40,255 nucleotides of DNA from assembly GCF_900129875.1 (NCBI RefSeq), contig NZ_FQXC01000012.1:1-40255 (forward strand), given 5' to 3'. Positions 26,542-34,737 of the stretch are shown one piece after another (the stretch's first letter is position 1; each line of letters starts with the position of its first letter). The translations under genes were made by a program, and so were the position numbers. The notes under the pieces were generated by a model that was not told where the DNA came from, did no database searches, and was given only the letters and a program-made list of their open reading frames with translations. Origin of the DNA: Marivita hallyeonensis. GTDB lineage: Bacteria > Pseudomonadota > Alphaproteobacteria > Rhodobacterales > Rhodobacteraceae.

Positions 26542-27345
26542 TCACAGATCGCTCAGAATGTCCCTGTGCCAACGCAGGAGCCCGATCCCCGCCAGCAGCG
26601 CCGCACCCAGCCCCAGCGCCAGAACGTAAGGCACGCTCACGTAACCGGCGTCATAGCCCGGATACAGCCCGCGCCGCACGAGGCCGACGATGTGGATCAG
26701 CGGGTTCCACCCCAACAGATCCCGCCAGGGCAGGGGGACGGCCTCGAACACGAAGAACACGCCCGAGATCAGGAACATCGGGCGCATGGCGATGGCCCAG
26801 ATCCGCTGCCAGAGCGGCAGAAGGCCGATCAGAAGGCAGTTGAGCATCCCCGTCCCGAGGCTCAGCACCATGAGACACCCCGCGGCCTGCGCCAGCGTGG
26901 CGATATCCGGTGTCGCGCGTGTTTCGCTGAGAAACAGGATGCCGCCCAGAAGCAGTGCCGCGACGGCGATCTGCGTGCCCGCCGCCAAGAGGAACCGCGC
27001 CAAAATCGCGTCCATCACGCCAACGGCGGGGTAGGCGAACAAAGGTCGCGAGAAGGTCAGCGCCTGCGCCAGCTTGTTCGTGATATCGGAAAACGCGAGG
27101 AAGGGCAGAAGCCCGGTGGCGTAGAAGAGCGGGAAACTGGTGCCGAGCGACGGGGCCTGAAAGCCGATGGCAAAGATCGCCGACAAAAGCGCAATGCCGA
27201 ACAGCGGCTCTGCCACGGCCCAGAGATATCCCCCCGGGACCCGGCCATGGCTTGTCGCCATTTCGCGCAGCATCAACGCACACACCGCGCGCCACAGGGT
27301 GGGTCGCGCGGTGTGGCGGCTCAAGCGTGCGGGTGGGTCGGTCAT
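26542..27345 (-). CDS. Polysaccharide export ABC permease (KpsM-like)
   Basis: 267-residue inner-membrane protein of the ABC-2 family. Six hydrophobic segments are evident: YLWAVAEPLFGIALLSAIFAIG, FPLFYATGLLPFLAF, FLLAAGTQIAVAALLLGGIL, AAGCLMVLSLGTGMLNCLLIG, AMRPMFLISGVFFVFEAV and VLALGLGAALLAGIGLLRW. REMATSHGRVPGGYLWAVAEP near the N-terminus is the coupling helix typical of KpsM/RkpT/CtrC exporters. It would form the channel with the KpsT-like ATPase at 28607. It is transcribed opposite to the KpsE and KpsT genes with only 47 bases between starts, an unusual split. Confidence 0.85.
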   Translation of the reverse strand: MTDPPARLSRHTARPTLWRAVCALMLREMATSHGRVPGGYLWAVAEPLFGIALLSAIFAIGFQAPSLGTSFPLFYATGLLPFLAFSDITNKLAQALTFSRPLFAYPAVGVMDAILARFLLAAGTQIAVAALLLGGILFLSETRATPDIATLAQAAGCLMVLSLGTGMLNCLLIGLLPLWQRIWAIAMRPMFLISGVFFVFEAVPLPWRDLLGWNPLIHIVGLVRRGLYPGYDAGYVSVPYVLALGLGAALLAGIGLLRWHRDILSDL

Positions 27346-27392
27346 GGGAGTGTCCGATCAAGGGAAACACGCTATGCGGGAAAATCTACTTA

Positions 27393-28610
27393 ATGACTCT
27401 CGTAAAATCAATCCCATCTGACCCGACCGCCCCGTTCCACGGCACGTCTGACCCGGTCCTGCCGGTCACCCGCCTGCCCGCGCCATCCGCCCGCTGGCGC
27501 ATGCGTCACGTGGCGTTGCTGCTCTCGGGTCTTGTCTGCGTGCTGCTGCCCGTGCTTCTGAGCGCCTGGTATCTCTGGGCCCGCGCGGCGGACCAGTACG
27601 CGTCGGAAGCGGGCTTTGCCGTGCGCCGCGAAGAGACCGGCGCGGCGGTGGAGATGCTGGGCGGTCTGGCGGGCCTGTCGGGGGCCAGTTCGCGCGACAC
27701 CGATATCCTGTACGAGTATCTCGGCTCGCGCCGGCTGGTGGCGGAACTGGAGGCCGGTCTTGGCCTGTCGGCGCTTTGGTCGATACCGGGCACAAAGGCG
27801 TTTCGTGGCGAAACAGACCCTGTTTTTGCCTTCGATGCCGACGGATCTCTGGAGGCGTTGCATGCCTATTGGCCGCGCCGGGTGCAGGTGTCCTATGACA
27901 GTCTTGCCGGGTTGATCGAGCTGCGCGTGACCGCCTTTGCGCCGGACGACGCGCAGCGGATCGCGGACGGGATCGTCGCGCGGGCCACCGCGCTCATCAA
28001 CGAGATGAGCGATGTGGCGCAGGCCGATGCGGTGCGCGATGCGGCGGCGGAGCTTGAGGCGGCGGAGACCCGGCTGCGCCTCGCGCGGGCCGAGGTGACG
28101 CTGTTCCGCAACCGCCATCAGCTGGTCGATCCGGCGATGGACCTGCAGGCGCAGGCGGGGCTTCTGGGCACGTTGCAGGCGCAACTGGCCGAGGCGCTGA
28201 TTGCGCTTGATCTGTTGCGCGAGGCGACCCGCGCCGATGACCCGCGGCTGGAACAGGGCGCGCGCCGGGTGGCGGTGATCGAGGCGCGGATCGCGGCGGA
28301 ACGGGCCAAGCTGGGGCTGGAAGGGGACGGCGCGGCCTTTGCCGATGTGGTGGGCGCCTACGAGGCGCTGGTGGCCGATCGCGATTTCGCCGAACGCGCC
28401 TATGCGGCGGCGCGCGGGGCCTATGATCTGGCCCAGGCCGAAGCGCGGCGGCAGAGCCGTTACCTTGCCGCATGGCAGGCGCCCACCCTGCCCGAGACGG
28501 CGGAATACCCGCAGCGCGCGCGCCTGTTGGCACTGGTGGCAGGGTTCGCAGCGCTGCTTTGGGCGCTGGCGGCGCTGTCGGTCTACGCGGCGCTGGACCG
28601 GCGCGGATGA
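27393..28610 (+). CDS. Capsule export inner-membrane protein (KpsE-like)
   Basis: 405-residue polysaccharide co-polymerase-like protein spanning the periplasm. A transmembrane segment near the N-terminus (HVALLLSGLVCVLLPVLLSA, about residues 37-56) and one at the C-terminus (LLALVAGFAALLWALAALSV) bracket a periplasmic domain. That domain includes YASEAGFAVRREE, a KpsE/RkpR mark, and long coiled-coil helices (AELEAAETRLRLARAEVTLF and on). It would join the ABC exporter to an outer-membrane channel. It overlaps the kpsT-like gene by four bases. A shorter start at 27499 is possible. A degenerate copy of the parS-like palindrome lies inside at 27800-27814. Confidence 0.82.
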   Translation: MTLVKSIPSDPTAPFHGTSDPVLPVTRLPAPSARWRMRHVALLLSGLVCVLLPVLLSAWYLWARAADQYASEAGFAVRREETGAAVEMLGGLAGLSGASSRDTDILYEYLGSRRLVAELEAGLGLSALWSIPGTKAFRGETDPVFAFDADGSLEALHAYWPRRVQVSYDSLAGLIELRVTAFAPDDAQRIADGIVARATALINEMSDVAQADAVRDAAAELEAAETRLRLARAEVTLFRNRHQLVDPAMDLQAQAGLLGTLQAQLAEALIALDLLREATRADDPRLEQGARRVAVIEARIAAERAKLGLEGDGAAFADVVGAYEALVADRDFAERAYAAARGAYDLAQAEARRQSRYLAAWQAPTLPETAEYPQRARLLALVAGFAALLWALAALSVYAALDRRG

Positions 28611-29311
28611 TCGTCTTGCAGGACGTCTGGAAACGCTTTCCCGGCGGGGCGCCGGTGGCGCAGGGTGTCTCGGCGGTGTTCCCAAGGGGGCGGGCCACCG
28701 CGCTTCTGGGGGCCAACGGGGCGGGCAAGTCGTCGCTTCTGGCGATGATCGCGGGCACGCTGCGCCCGGATGCGGGCCGGGTGGTGCGACAGGGCACGGT
28801 GTCCTGGCCCGTGGGGTTCGCGGGCGCGTTCCATCCCGATCTGACCGGCGCGCAGAACACGCGCTTCGTGGCGCGGGTCTATGGCGTGGACAGCGGCGCG
28901 CTTCTGTCCTTCGTGCGCGACGTGTCGGGGCTCGACCGGGCGATGGGTCAGCCGGTCCGGCGCTATTCCTCGGGCATGCGGGCGCGGCTGGGCTTTGCGC
29001 TGTCGATGGGCATTCCCTTCGACATGTATCTGGTGGACGAGGTCACGGCGGTGGGCGACGCCGCGTTTCGCCGCGAAACATCGGCGCTTCTGCGCGCGCG
29101 GCTGGGGCAGGCGGGCGCGGTGGTGGTGAGCCACGCGCCCGCACAGCTGCGCGAGATCTGTACGGCGGGGGCAGTGCTCCGGGAGGGACGGCTCGAGATG
29201 TTCGACGATCTCGACGTGGCGCTTGCGGTGTATCAGGCGGGTGTCAGCCCGGCATCTACCCCGCCAGCCACAGGGCGAGCCGGTCGCGGGGCCATTGGCG
29301 GTAGGCGCTGA
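28607..29311 (+). CDS. Polysaccharide export ABC ATPase (KpsT-like)
   Basis: 234-residue ATPase energising glycan export. Walker A GANGAGKSSLL (about residues 36-46), ABC signature YSSGMRARLGFALS, Walker B MYLVDEVTAVGD, and a switch histidine in VVVSHAPAQLRE are all present. The short size and GAFHPDLTGAQNTRFVAR, VYGV are typical of KpsT/Wzt-type exporters without a carbohydrate-binding tail. The start at 28607 is set by an ATGA overlap with the KpsE-like gene. Its last 56 bases overlap the end of the convergent GT2 gene, so the final residues (PPATGRAGRGAIGGRR) may be a recent extension. Confidence 0.9.
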   Translation: MIVLQDVWKRFPGGAPVAQGVSAVFPRGRATALLGANGAGKSSLLAMIAGTLRPDAGRVVRQGTVSWPVGFAGAFHPDLTGAQNTRFVARVYGVDSGALLSFVRDVSGLDRAMGQPVRRYSSGMRARLGFALSMGIPFDMYLVDEVTAVGDAAFRRETSALLRARLGQAGAVVVSHAPAQLREICTAGAVLREGRLEMFDDLDVALAVYQAGVSPASTPPATGRAGRGAIGGRR

Positions 29312-30143
29312 GGGCGCGCAAGCGGGAGCCCGGAGGAAGCGGCAGGAGAGGCTGCAGGATGGTCTGCGTCTTTGGGGTGAGATGGCCGATATGTGGCTCT
29401 AACGCTGCCAGATTCGCATTTACCCAGTCGCGATAGGTGCCGTCCATCAACCTGAGCACACGCCACAGCGCGGCGCGGGATCCGACGCGTGGACCAAGCT
29501 GGTTGCTGGCATGGGCGCGGTAGAGAATGCCGGGATAGGTGTCGTGCAGGATCCGCATCTCTGCCCCGGTCAGGATCAGGTAGAGCCACCAGTCCCAGAA
29601 GGGCACCTTGACCGGTCCAATCTGCCGGGCAAAGCGGGTGGCGGCGGCATCGAGGATCAACCCGCTGCCCGGCGTCAGACATTCCACCAGCGCGTTGCGG
29701 AAGCCCGGGGTGCGGTGCAGCCGGTGCGGGATCAGGCGCGGGGTGCGCCCGGCGCGCAGCACCATCCGCCGCGCGACATAAGCCTGGCCGGGGCCGGGTT
29801 CACGCACCAGCGCAGTCAGTCCGCGGGTCAGATGGGTGGGCAGCCAGAGATCGTCCTGATCGGCAAAGGCGACCGGGCCGGGGGGCAGATCGGGATGGCA
29901 GAGCAGGCTCAGGTAATTGGCGGTCAGGCCGCGCTGCGGACCGGGCAGAAGCAGCACCGGATTGGGCTGGGTTTCGGCGAAGGCCCGGATCTGGCACCGG
30001 GTGGCGTCCGAGGAGCCGTCATCGCTGACCCAGAGGGACCAGTCGGCATGATCCTGCGCGCTCAGGCTTGCCAGTTGCTGGGGCAGATAGGCGGCCCCGT
30101 TCCGGGTGCCCATGAGCACGGTGATATGGGGCAGGGTGGCCAT
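29256..30143 (-). CDS. Glycosyltransferase family 2
   Basis: 295-residue GT2 enzyme. HITVLMGTRNGAAYLPQQLA starts the fold, WSLWVSDDGSSDATR binds nucleotide, and FADQDDLWLPTHL contains the metal-binding DxD; this FADQDDxW form is common in rhamnosyltransferases of the RgpF/RfbN type, so a dTDP-rhamnose donor is plausible. GSGLILDAAATRFA and FWDWWLYLILTGAE follow as usual. The start MATLPHITV at 30143 is preferred over the open frame to 30212. The 3' end runs 56 bases into the kpsT-like gene on the other strand. Confidence 0.82.
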   Translation of the reverse strand: MATLPHITVLMGTRNGAAYLPQQLASLSAQDHADWSLWVSDDGSSDATRCQIRAFAETQPNPVLLLPGPQRGLTANYLSLLCHPDLPPGPVAFADQDDLWLPTHLTRGLTALVREPGPGQAYVARRMVLRAGRTPRLIPHRLHRTPGFRNALVECLTPGSGLILDAAATRFARQIGPVKVPFWDWWLYLILTGAEMRILHDTYPGILYRAHASNQLGPRVGSRAALWRVLRLMDGTYRDWVNANLAALEPHIGHLTPKTQTILQPLLPLPPGSRLRALSAYRQWPRDRLALWLAG

Positions 30144-30365
30144 GGGGAGAGGATGGGTGTTTCTCCTCGAATTACAACCTTGGGTAGAGTGCTTTGCCGC
30201 GCCCCGCGACAAAAATTCGCTCTGCCGCCCGAGGGTCTGCGCCGTGCGGGCGTCAGCAAGGTTTTACCGGCGGTGCTTGAGGCAGTGGGTCTTCCGCTTT
30301 AGGGTCGCGTGCGGACCCCGCCGCGGGGCCGGTGATGCCACTCTGACCACAAAGGCCTGCGCCTG

Positions 30366-31097
30366 ATGGAGTTTCCTCCGATCTACATCCTCAGCCTCAA
30401 GGGCGCGCAGCGGTTCGCCCCGCTGGTGGAGGCGCTGGAGGCGCGTGGGCTGGACTACGAGATCTTCTGGGGCATCGACGGGCGCGAGCGTCTGCCCAAG
30501 GCGTATGAGCCGCGGGTGGACCGCGCCGGTGCGGAGGCGCGGATGGGGCGGCCGATGTCGGATGGCGAGTTCGCCTGCGCCCTGTCGCATCGCGGCATCT
30601 ACGAGCGCATCGCCGCCGGGGATGCGCCGTCCGCCATCGTTCTGGAGGACGATGCCGACCCGTCGCTGCCGTTCTTCGATCTGGGGCCGGCGCTGGTCAA
30701 TCCGCCCTGCGGGCTTTTGCTGTTCGACCACAAGAACACCTATGTGCGGGTGCGCGACCGGCTGATCCTGCCCGGTGGCGTGCAGGCCTTCCGCGTGGCG
30801 TTGCCGCCGTTTCTGGCGACCGGCTACATGGTGTCGCGCGAGGTTGCGGCGCATCTGGCGTTTCGCAACGGCCCCGTCGTGCAGCCCTCGGACTGGCCCG
30901 ATGCGATCCTGCAATTCGACAGCTACGCCTGTGACCCGCGTGTGATCACGCAACGCGGGCGCGCGGTGGGCACTTCGAGCCTCGAGGCGGGTCGGCGCAA
31001 GCACAGGCACCGGCGGCGGAAGAGCCTGCGGCGGTTGCTTTACAAGGCCTATTGGCGGCGCTGGATGACCAAGCGGCTGGCGCGGAAGTTGGCGTAG
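30366..31097 (+). CDS. Glycosyltransferase family 25
   Basis: 243-residue protein of the LPS/LOS glycosyltransferase family 25. IYILSLKGAQRFAPLVEALE at the start, FWGIDGRERL, then FACALSHRGIYERIAAGD and AIVLEDDADPSLPF are the standard family motifs; EDDAD is the metal site. The C-terminal 40 residues are strongly basic (RRKHRHRRRKSLRRLLYKAY), likely membrane-peripheral. It is divergent from the GT2 gene; the 222 bases between them hold the promoters but no recognised element. Followed by a hairpin at 31105-31123. Confidence 0.82.
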   Translation: MEFPPIYILSLKGAQRFAPLVEALEARGLDYEIFWGIDGRERLPKAYEPRVDRAGAEARMGRPMSDGEFACALSHRGIYERIAAGDAPSAIVLEDDADPSLPFFDLGPALVNPPCGLLLFDHKNTYVRVRDRLILPGGVQAFRVALPPFLATGYMVSREVAAHLAFRNGPVVQPSDWPDAILQFDSYACDPRVITQRGRAVGTSSLEAGRRKHRHRRRKSLRRLLYKAYWRRWMTKRLARKLA

Positions 31098-31104
31098 GGG
31101 TGCT

Positions 31105-31123
31105 GGTGGGTTGGAAACCCACC
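31105..31123. terminator. Hairpin after the GT25 gene
   Basis: GGTGGGTT-GGA-AACCCACC is a perfect 8-bp stem eight bases after the GT25 stop. Flanking GTAGGG and CCCTAC can extend it with a bulge. It fits a terminator, although no T-run follows, and resembles a GTAGGGTGGGTT block frequent in Rhodobacteraceae intergenic DNA. Confidence 0.45.
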
Positions 31124-31181
31124 CTACGGGTGCTTGCGTGAGTTCGGGGGGTTCTTGCCCGGCCCGATGCGCGCCGAAGGC

Positions 31182-31321
31182 GCCGGGCATCGCCAGACCG
31201 GCCCAGCGGGCTGGCGATTTGGCTGCCCTGCGCGCGACTTTCGATCTGCTTGCGGGTTTGGCTGGCATAAAGTGCTTTGTTCTGAGGGGGATCGCCATCC
31301 CCCGGTCTGGCGGTGCCCGGC
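31182..31321. repeat. 20-bp inverted repeat in the convergent gap
   Basis: GCCGGGCATCGCCAGACCGG (31182-31201) and CCGGTCTGGCGGTGCCCGGC (31302-31321) are complementary with one mismatch. A nested hairpin GGGGGAT-CGCC-ATCCCCC is at 31286-31303. The region lies between the ends of the convergent GT25 and GT4 genes (gap 31098-31326) and contains no gene I can support. Confidence 0.45.
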
Positions 31322-31326
31322 TTGCG

Positions 31327-33618
31327 CTATTCCGCCGCCTCCAGCTGAGCGGGGGCGCTTTCCAGGCGGAGAGAGCGGAGCAGTATTCCCAGGGGGCGCG
31401 GATCCGGCGATACGCCAAGCGCGTGCGGGCTGTAACAGGCGGGCAAGGTCAGATCGATCCGCACCGGGCCGGTGAAGCGGGGCAGGGGGAGGACCCAGTC
31501 AAAGCTTGGATCCCCGCCCTGGGGGCGGGTGTCGCTCCAGCGGGCGCTGCGGCCGGTGGTCTCTTCGGTGGTCTCTACCGTGACGGTCTGTGCAGCCTGT
31601 GCCAGCGCCGCTTCGAGCAGGGAGGCGGCCCCCGACAGCCGGGTCACGGGATGATCCGCCGCGATCACCGTGCGCAGGGTGGCCTTGGGATCCGCCGTCC
31701 AGATCCCCGCAGGATCCGGCGGGTGGAAGCCTGAAAGCTGTAGGGCCTGTGCTTGCGGTTTCGCGGCGATCTGCACCAGATCCGCCTCTGGAGCGAGCGG
31801 CGGCAGGAGCGTCAGGCGCGGCCCGTCCGGGTCCTGCAGCAGCCGGTGGATGGCGGCCATGTCGGGATGGTTCATCACCGGATCCCCCCGCCCGTCGAGA
31901 TAGGTGAGCAGCGTCGCGCCGGTGCCGTTGCGCGCGGCCAGCCGGGTCAGCTGTGCCTGCGCGTCGGGGTTCGTGCGTTGGCCAAGCGCCTGCAGCGCCA
32001 TCGGCAGGGCGGTGTCGGATGGCAGGCACAGCAGCGCCGTCCAGAGCGCCGGGTCGGTGACCGGCAGCGCCAGATCCGAGATGTGGTGCCCGGTATCGCC
32101 CGGCGTGGCGCAGGCGCGGGCCAGAAGCTGACGCAAAAGCCCCAGCCGGCGGGTGGCGGGGAGCGGTCCGCCCTGTTGTAGCGCACGCGCGAAGGTTGCG
32201 GGGTCGGACACGGGCGTATTGAGCAGGTTCAGAGCCACATATTGGCCGATATCCCCGTCGGGATAGGCCCAGAGATCGGGTGGCAGCAGGCCGCGCCCTG
32301 CAAGGATGCCCGACATCAGGCCGCGCACCTGGATATAGGTGCTGTGCCAGTCGCCATCCTGCGTATCGGGCGACAGCGTGCGTGTCCGGATCGCGTCGGC
32401 CCGGCGGGCCAGACGGGCCTGCCCGGCATAGAGGAAGCTGGCCAGCTTGTCGGCGTAGACGGTCGCGCTGCGCTTGGTCATGTAGCGGGCAGCGGCGCGC
32501 CCGCGTTTTGTGATCACACTTGGATCCCGCGCGATCTCCTGCAGCGTTGCGGCCAGATCGCCTGCCGTGGCCCCGGTGGGCAGGTGCCAGCCGCAGGTGG
32601 CGGGCATCTCGGCGAAACAGCCGGAATTCTGCACGATCACGGGACGCCCGCTCGCCAGTTGCTCGGCCAGCGACAGCGACGCCCCTTCGGTGTTGGGGCG
32701 GCGCAGGTTGAGGAAGAGATCGGCCTCCTGCATGACGGCGCGGAAACCGGCCGCATCCGGGTCGGGTACGAGGCGCACATTTTTGTCCAGCCCCTGCGCA
32801 GCGACGCGGGTCTCCAGCCCCTGCATGTAGGCGGCATCGCCCGAATGGCCCGCGATGGTGACGCTGTAGCGGTCGGCCAGATCCGGCGCGCTGGCGAGCG
32901 CATCGATCAGCAGTTCCAGCCCCTTGGTCGGGCCGATATGGCCGGTTGCCGCCAGCCGCAGCCGGGTTCCCGGGCCGGGGCTGCGGTCCGGCGGGTCCAC
33001 CGGCACGTCGGGGCGCGGCATGAAAAGCGTTGTGGCCGATCCGGGGTAGCCGTCTCCCATCGCGGCGGCGGCAAAGTCGGAATGTGTGATCACACCTGTG
33101 GCCAGCCGCGCCAGCACGTCCGAAAGCGGCACCTGTGCCGCCCAGCTGCTTTCCCACGGCACGTAGGATACGGCCCTTGAGGCGCGCAGGACCCCGCTGG
33201 CCGAGAGGTAATCGAAGCCCGACGCGCCGGAGACCGCGTGGATCAGTGCGCCGAACCCCGGCGCGGGCGCGCGCCCGTCATGGTGCAGCCCCGCCAGCAT
33301 GTGCTGGTAGACATGGTCGTGCAGGACCACCGGCCCGGGATGCGCCATCAGCGCCCGCAGGATCAGCCCGTGGTGACGGTCGTTGTTGCCCAGATGGTAG
33401 AGCATCAGGTCGAAGAGCGCGGGCAGGTCCGAGGCCACCAGCGCGTCCGACAGGGGCAGGGTGGGGCAGGGCATCTCGAGCCGCTCCTCCGCCGGGCAGG
33501 GCGGGTGCAGCACCACCACCTCGAGCCCCTTGCGGCGGGTCAGCGCGCGCAGCACCGATTGCGCATAGGTGCCGACCCCGGTGCGCGCCGAGATCGGACA
33601 GACCCAGGCCAGCCGCAT
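31327..33618 (-). CDS. GT4 glycosyltransferase with long C-terminal extension
   Basis: 763-residue protein. Residues 1-400 are a GT4 enzyme: LAWVCPISARTGVGTYAQSV, VVLHDHVYQHMLAGLH, ATGHIGPTKGLELLIDALA (about 225-242), and FLNLRRPNTEGASLSLAEQ (302-320), the donor-binding region. Residues 400-763 have no recognised domain; they are rich in alanine, leucine and proline with probable helices, then a beta-rich end (FDWVLPLPRFTGPVRIDLTL). The start at 33618 shares a base with the stop of the upstream gene (TGATG), so the two are coupled. The longer open frame to 34302 is a shadow of that gene. Substrates unknown. Confidence 0.78.
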   Translation of the reverse strand: MRLAWVCPISARTGVGTYAQSVLRALTRRKGLEVVVLHPPCPAEERLEMPCPTLPLSDALVASDLPALFDLMLYHLGNNDRHHGLILRALMAHPGPVVLHDHVYQHMLAGLHHDGRAPAPGFGALIHAVSGASGFDYLSASGVLRASRAVSYVPWESSWAAQVPLSDVLARLATGVITHSDFAAAAMGDGYPGSATTLFMPRPDVPVDPPDRSPGPGTRLRLAATGHIGPTKGLELLIDALASAPDLADRYSVTIAGHSGDAAYMQGLETRVAAQGLDKNVRLVPDPDAAGFRAVMQEADLFLNLRRPNTEGASLSLAEQLASGRPVIVQNSGCFAEMPATCGWHLPTGATAGDLAATLQEIARDPSVITKRGRAAARYMTKRSATVYADKLASFLYAGQARLARRADAIRTRTLSPDTQDGDWHSTYIQVRGLMSGILAGRGLLPPDLWAYPDGDIGQYVALNLLNTPVSDPATFARALQQGGPLPATRRLGLLRQLLARACATPGDTGHHISDLALPVTDPALWTALLCLPSDTALPMALQALGQRTNPDAQAQLTRLAARNGTGATLLTYLDGRGDPVMNHPDMAAIHRLLQDPDGPRLTLLPPLAPEADLVQIAAKPQAQALQLSGFHPPDPAGIWTADPKATLRTVIAADHPVTRLSGAASLLEAALAQAAQTVTVETTEETTGRSARWSDTRPQGGDPSFDWVLPLPRFTGPVRIDLTLPACYSPHALGVSPDPRPLGILLRSLRLESAPAQLEAAE

Positions 33619-34607
33619 CAGGCGGCGTCCTGCGCGGGCAGGCCCGGTGCGGGCACCGCGTCGAGCACCGCGTCGAACCGGGCGTAATCGGCGGCGCGGG
33701 CCGCGGCGTTGGCGGCGGCAAAGCGGGCGATCTCGGGATTCTGGCGTTCGCCCGCGCTGCGGATGGCCTGCAGGCGGTCCAGCATCGCAGCGGCGCGCGC
33801 CTCCAGCTCTGACAGGTTGGGGGCGAGATCGCCGTAGGACCGCCCGGTACAGAGTGTGCGCAGGGTCTTGCCCGCGCCAAGGCCCGCCGCCGGAAGGATC
33901 AGCGTGTAGGCCCCCGACAGCAGGCTGTCGACCGGTGACAGCCCGGCCACCGCCCGCCCCGGGCCATAGCCCAGGTGCAGGTGCAGATCGGCGACCAGCC
34001 CCGGGCTTGTGGCGGTGGGGTCGTTGTCCTGCGTGACGACGCGCAGCGGCAGGTCGCGGGTGTGCAGGCTGCGGCGCAGCACCTCGGCCTGACCTGCCGG
34101 GGCGCCGTGATCGAAGATCAGCAGCCGGGGCGGTGTGTCCGGCGCCACCGTTGGCACCGGCACCTCGACCGGGAAGCGATCCGCAAGGGCAAGCGGGATC
34201 CAGGGCGCAAACCCCACCGACGCCGCCACATCCGCGCGATCGGTCAGGATCGCCCGTGTGTAGCCTTGCAGAACCAGAGGCAGCGTGCCCGCGGCGGACC
34301 ACGCGTCCGGGCCACCAAACGTCTCTAACTCTGCCGAAAGCGACTGCGTCAGCAGCAGCGTCACCGGGCCGTGCTGCAGCGCCCCGGGCAGGCCCAGGCC
34401 AAGCGAGGCGGTCGGTGGCGCATGCGGCCGGGGCGGCAGCGCGGCCAGGGTGAGCGTGTCCTGCACCGCGCGCGTCCCGGTCTGGCGTGGCACCGGCGGA
34501 AGCACGGTGTCGCCCCGCCGCTGCAGATGGGTGCGCAGGCTGTCCCCAAGGAGACGGCCCCGGAGAGAGAGCGCGTGGTGTCCGGGGTCAGGAACATGGA
34601 TCTGCAT
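33618..34607 (-). CDS. Unknown protein, possible divergent glycosyltransferase
   Basis: 329-residue protein I cannot assign. It starts MQIHVPDPGHHALSLRGRLL. LLIFDHGAPAGQAEVLRRSL (about residue 180), LHLGYGPGRAVAGL and SPVDSLLSGAYTLIL look like the second half of a GT-B glycosyltransferase, where a donor-binding loop precedes a helix. No membrane segment or signal peptide is seen. It is joined to the GT4 gene by TGATG, and a CtrA-like box lies 50 bases upstream on the same strand. A glycosyltransferase or an accessory subunit for the GT4 partner is the best guess. Confidence 0.6.
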   Translation of the reverse strand: MQIHVPDPGHHALSLRGRLLGDSLRTHLQRRGDTVLPPVPRQTGTRAVQDTLTLAALPPRPHAPPTASLGLGLPGALQHGPVTLLLTQSLSAELETFGGPDAWSAAGTLPLVLQGYTRAILTDRADVAASVGFAPWIPLALADRFPVEVPVPTVAPDTPPRLLIFDHGAPAGQAEVLRRSLHTRDLPLRVVTQDNDPTATSPGLVADLHLHLGYGPGRAVAGLSPVDSLLSGAYTLILPAAGLGAGKTLRTLCTGRSYGDLAPNLSELEARAAAMLDRLQAIRSAGERQNPEIARFAAANAAARAADYARFDAVLDAVPAPGLPAQDAA

Positions 34608-34657
34608 CGGGTGGGACTTTCGGGTCAGCGGCCATCCGGATCATTTGCCTTCATCAA

Positions 34658-34674
34658 GGTTAACGAAGGGTTAC
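34658..34674 (-). promoter_or_regulatory. CtrA-like box upstream of the unknown/GT4 operon
   Basis: On the minus strand GTAACCCTTCGTTAACC fits TTAA-N7-TTAACC with one mismatch in the first base. It points to the gene starting at 34607, 50 bases away. It also lies 64 bases upstream of the divergent GFA-family gene. Confidence 0.4.
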
Positions 34675-34737
34675 GGCGCTTTGCGATTTCCGTGCGGTGA
34701 TCTATCGAGGTGATGAAGCTGCAGGGGAGACGGGGAG

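Noticed and set aside
24071-26572. Long minus-strand open frame opposite the GT2+GT4 gene
   Set aside because: Shadow frame with Arg/Gln/His-rich composition; the plus strand has intact GT2 and GT4 motifs.
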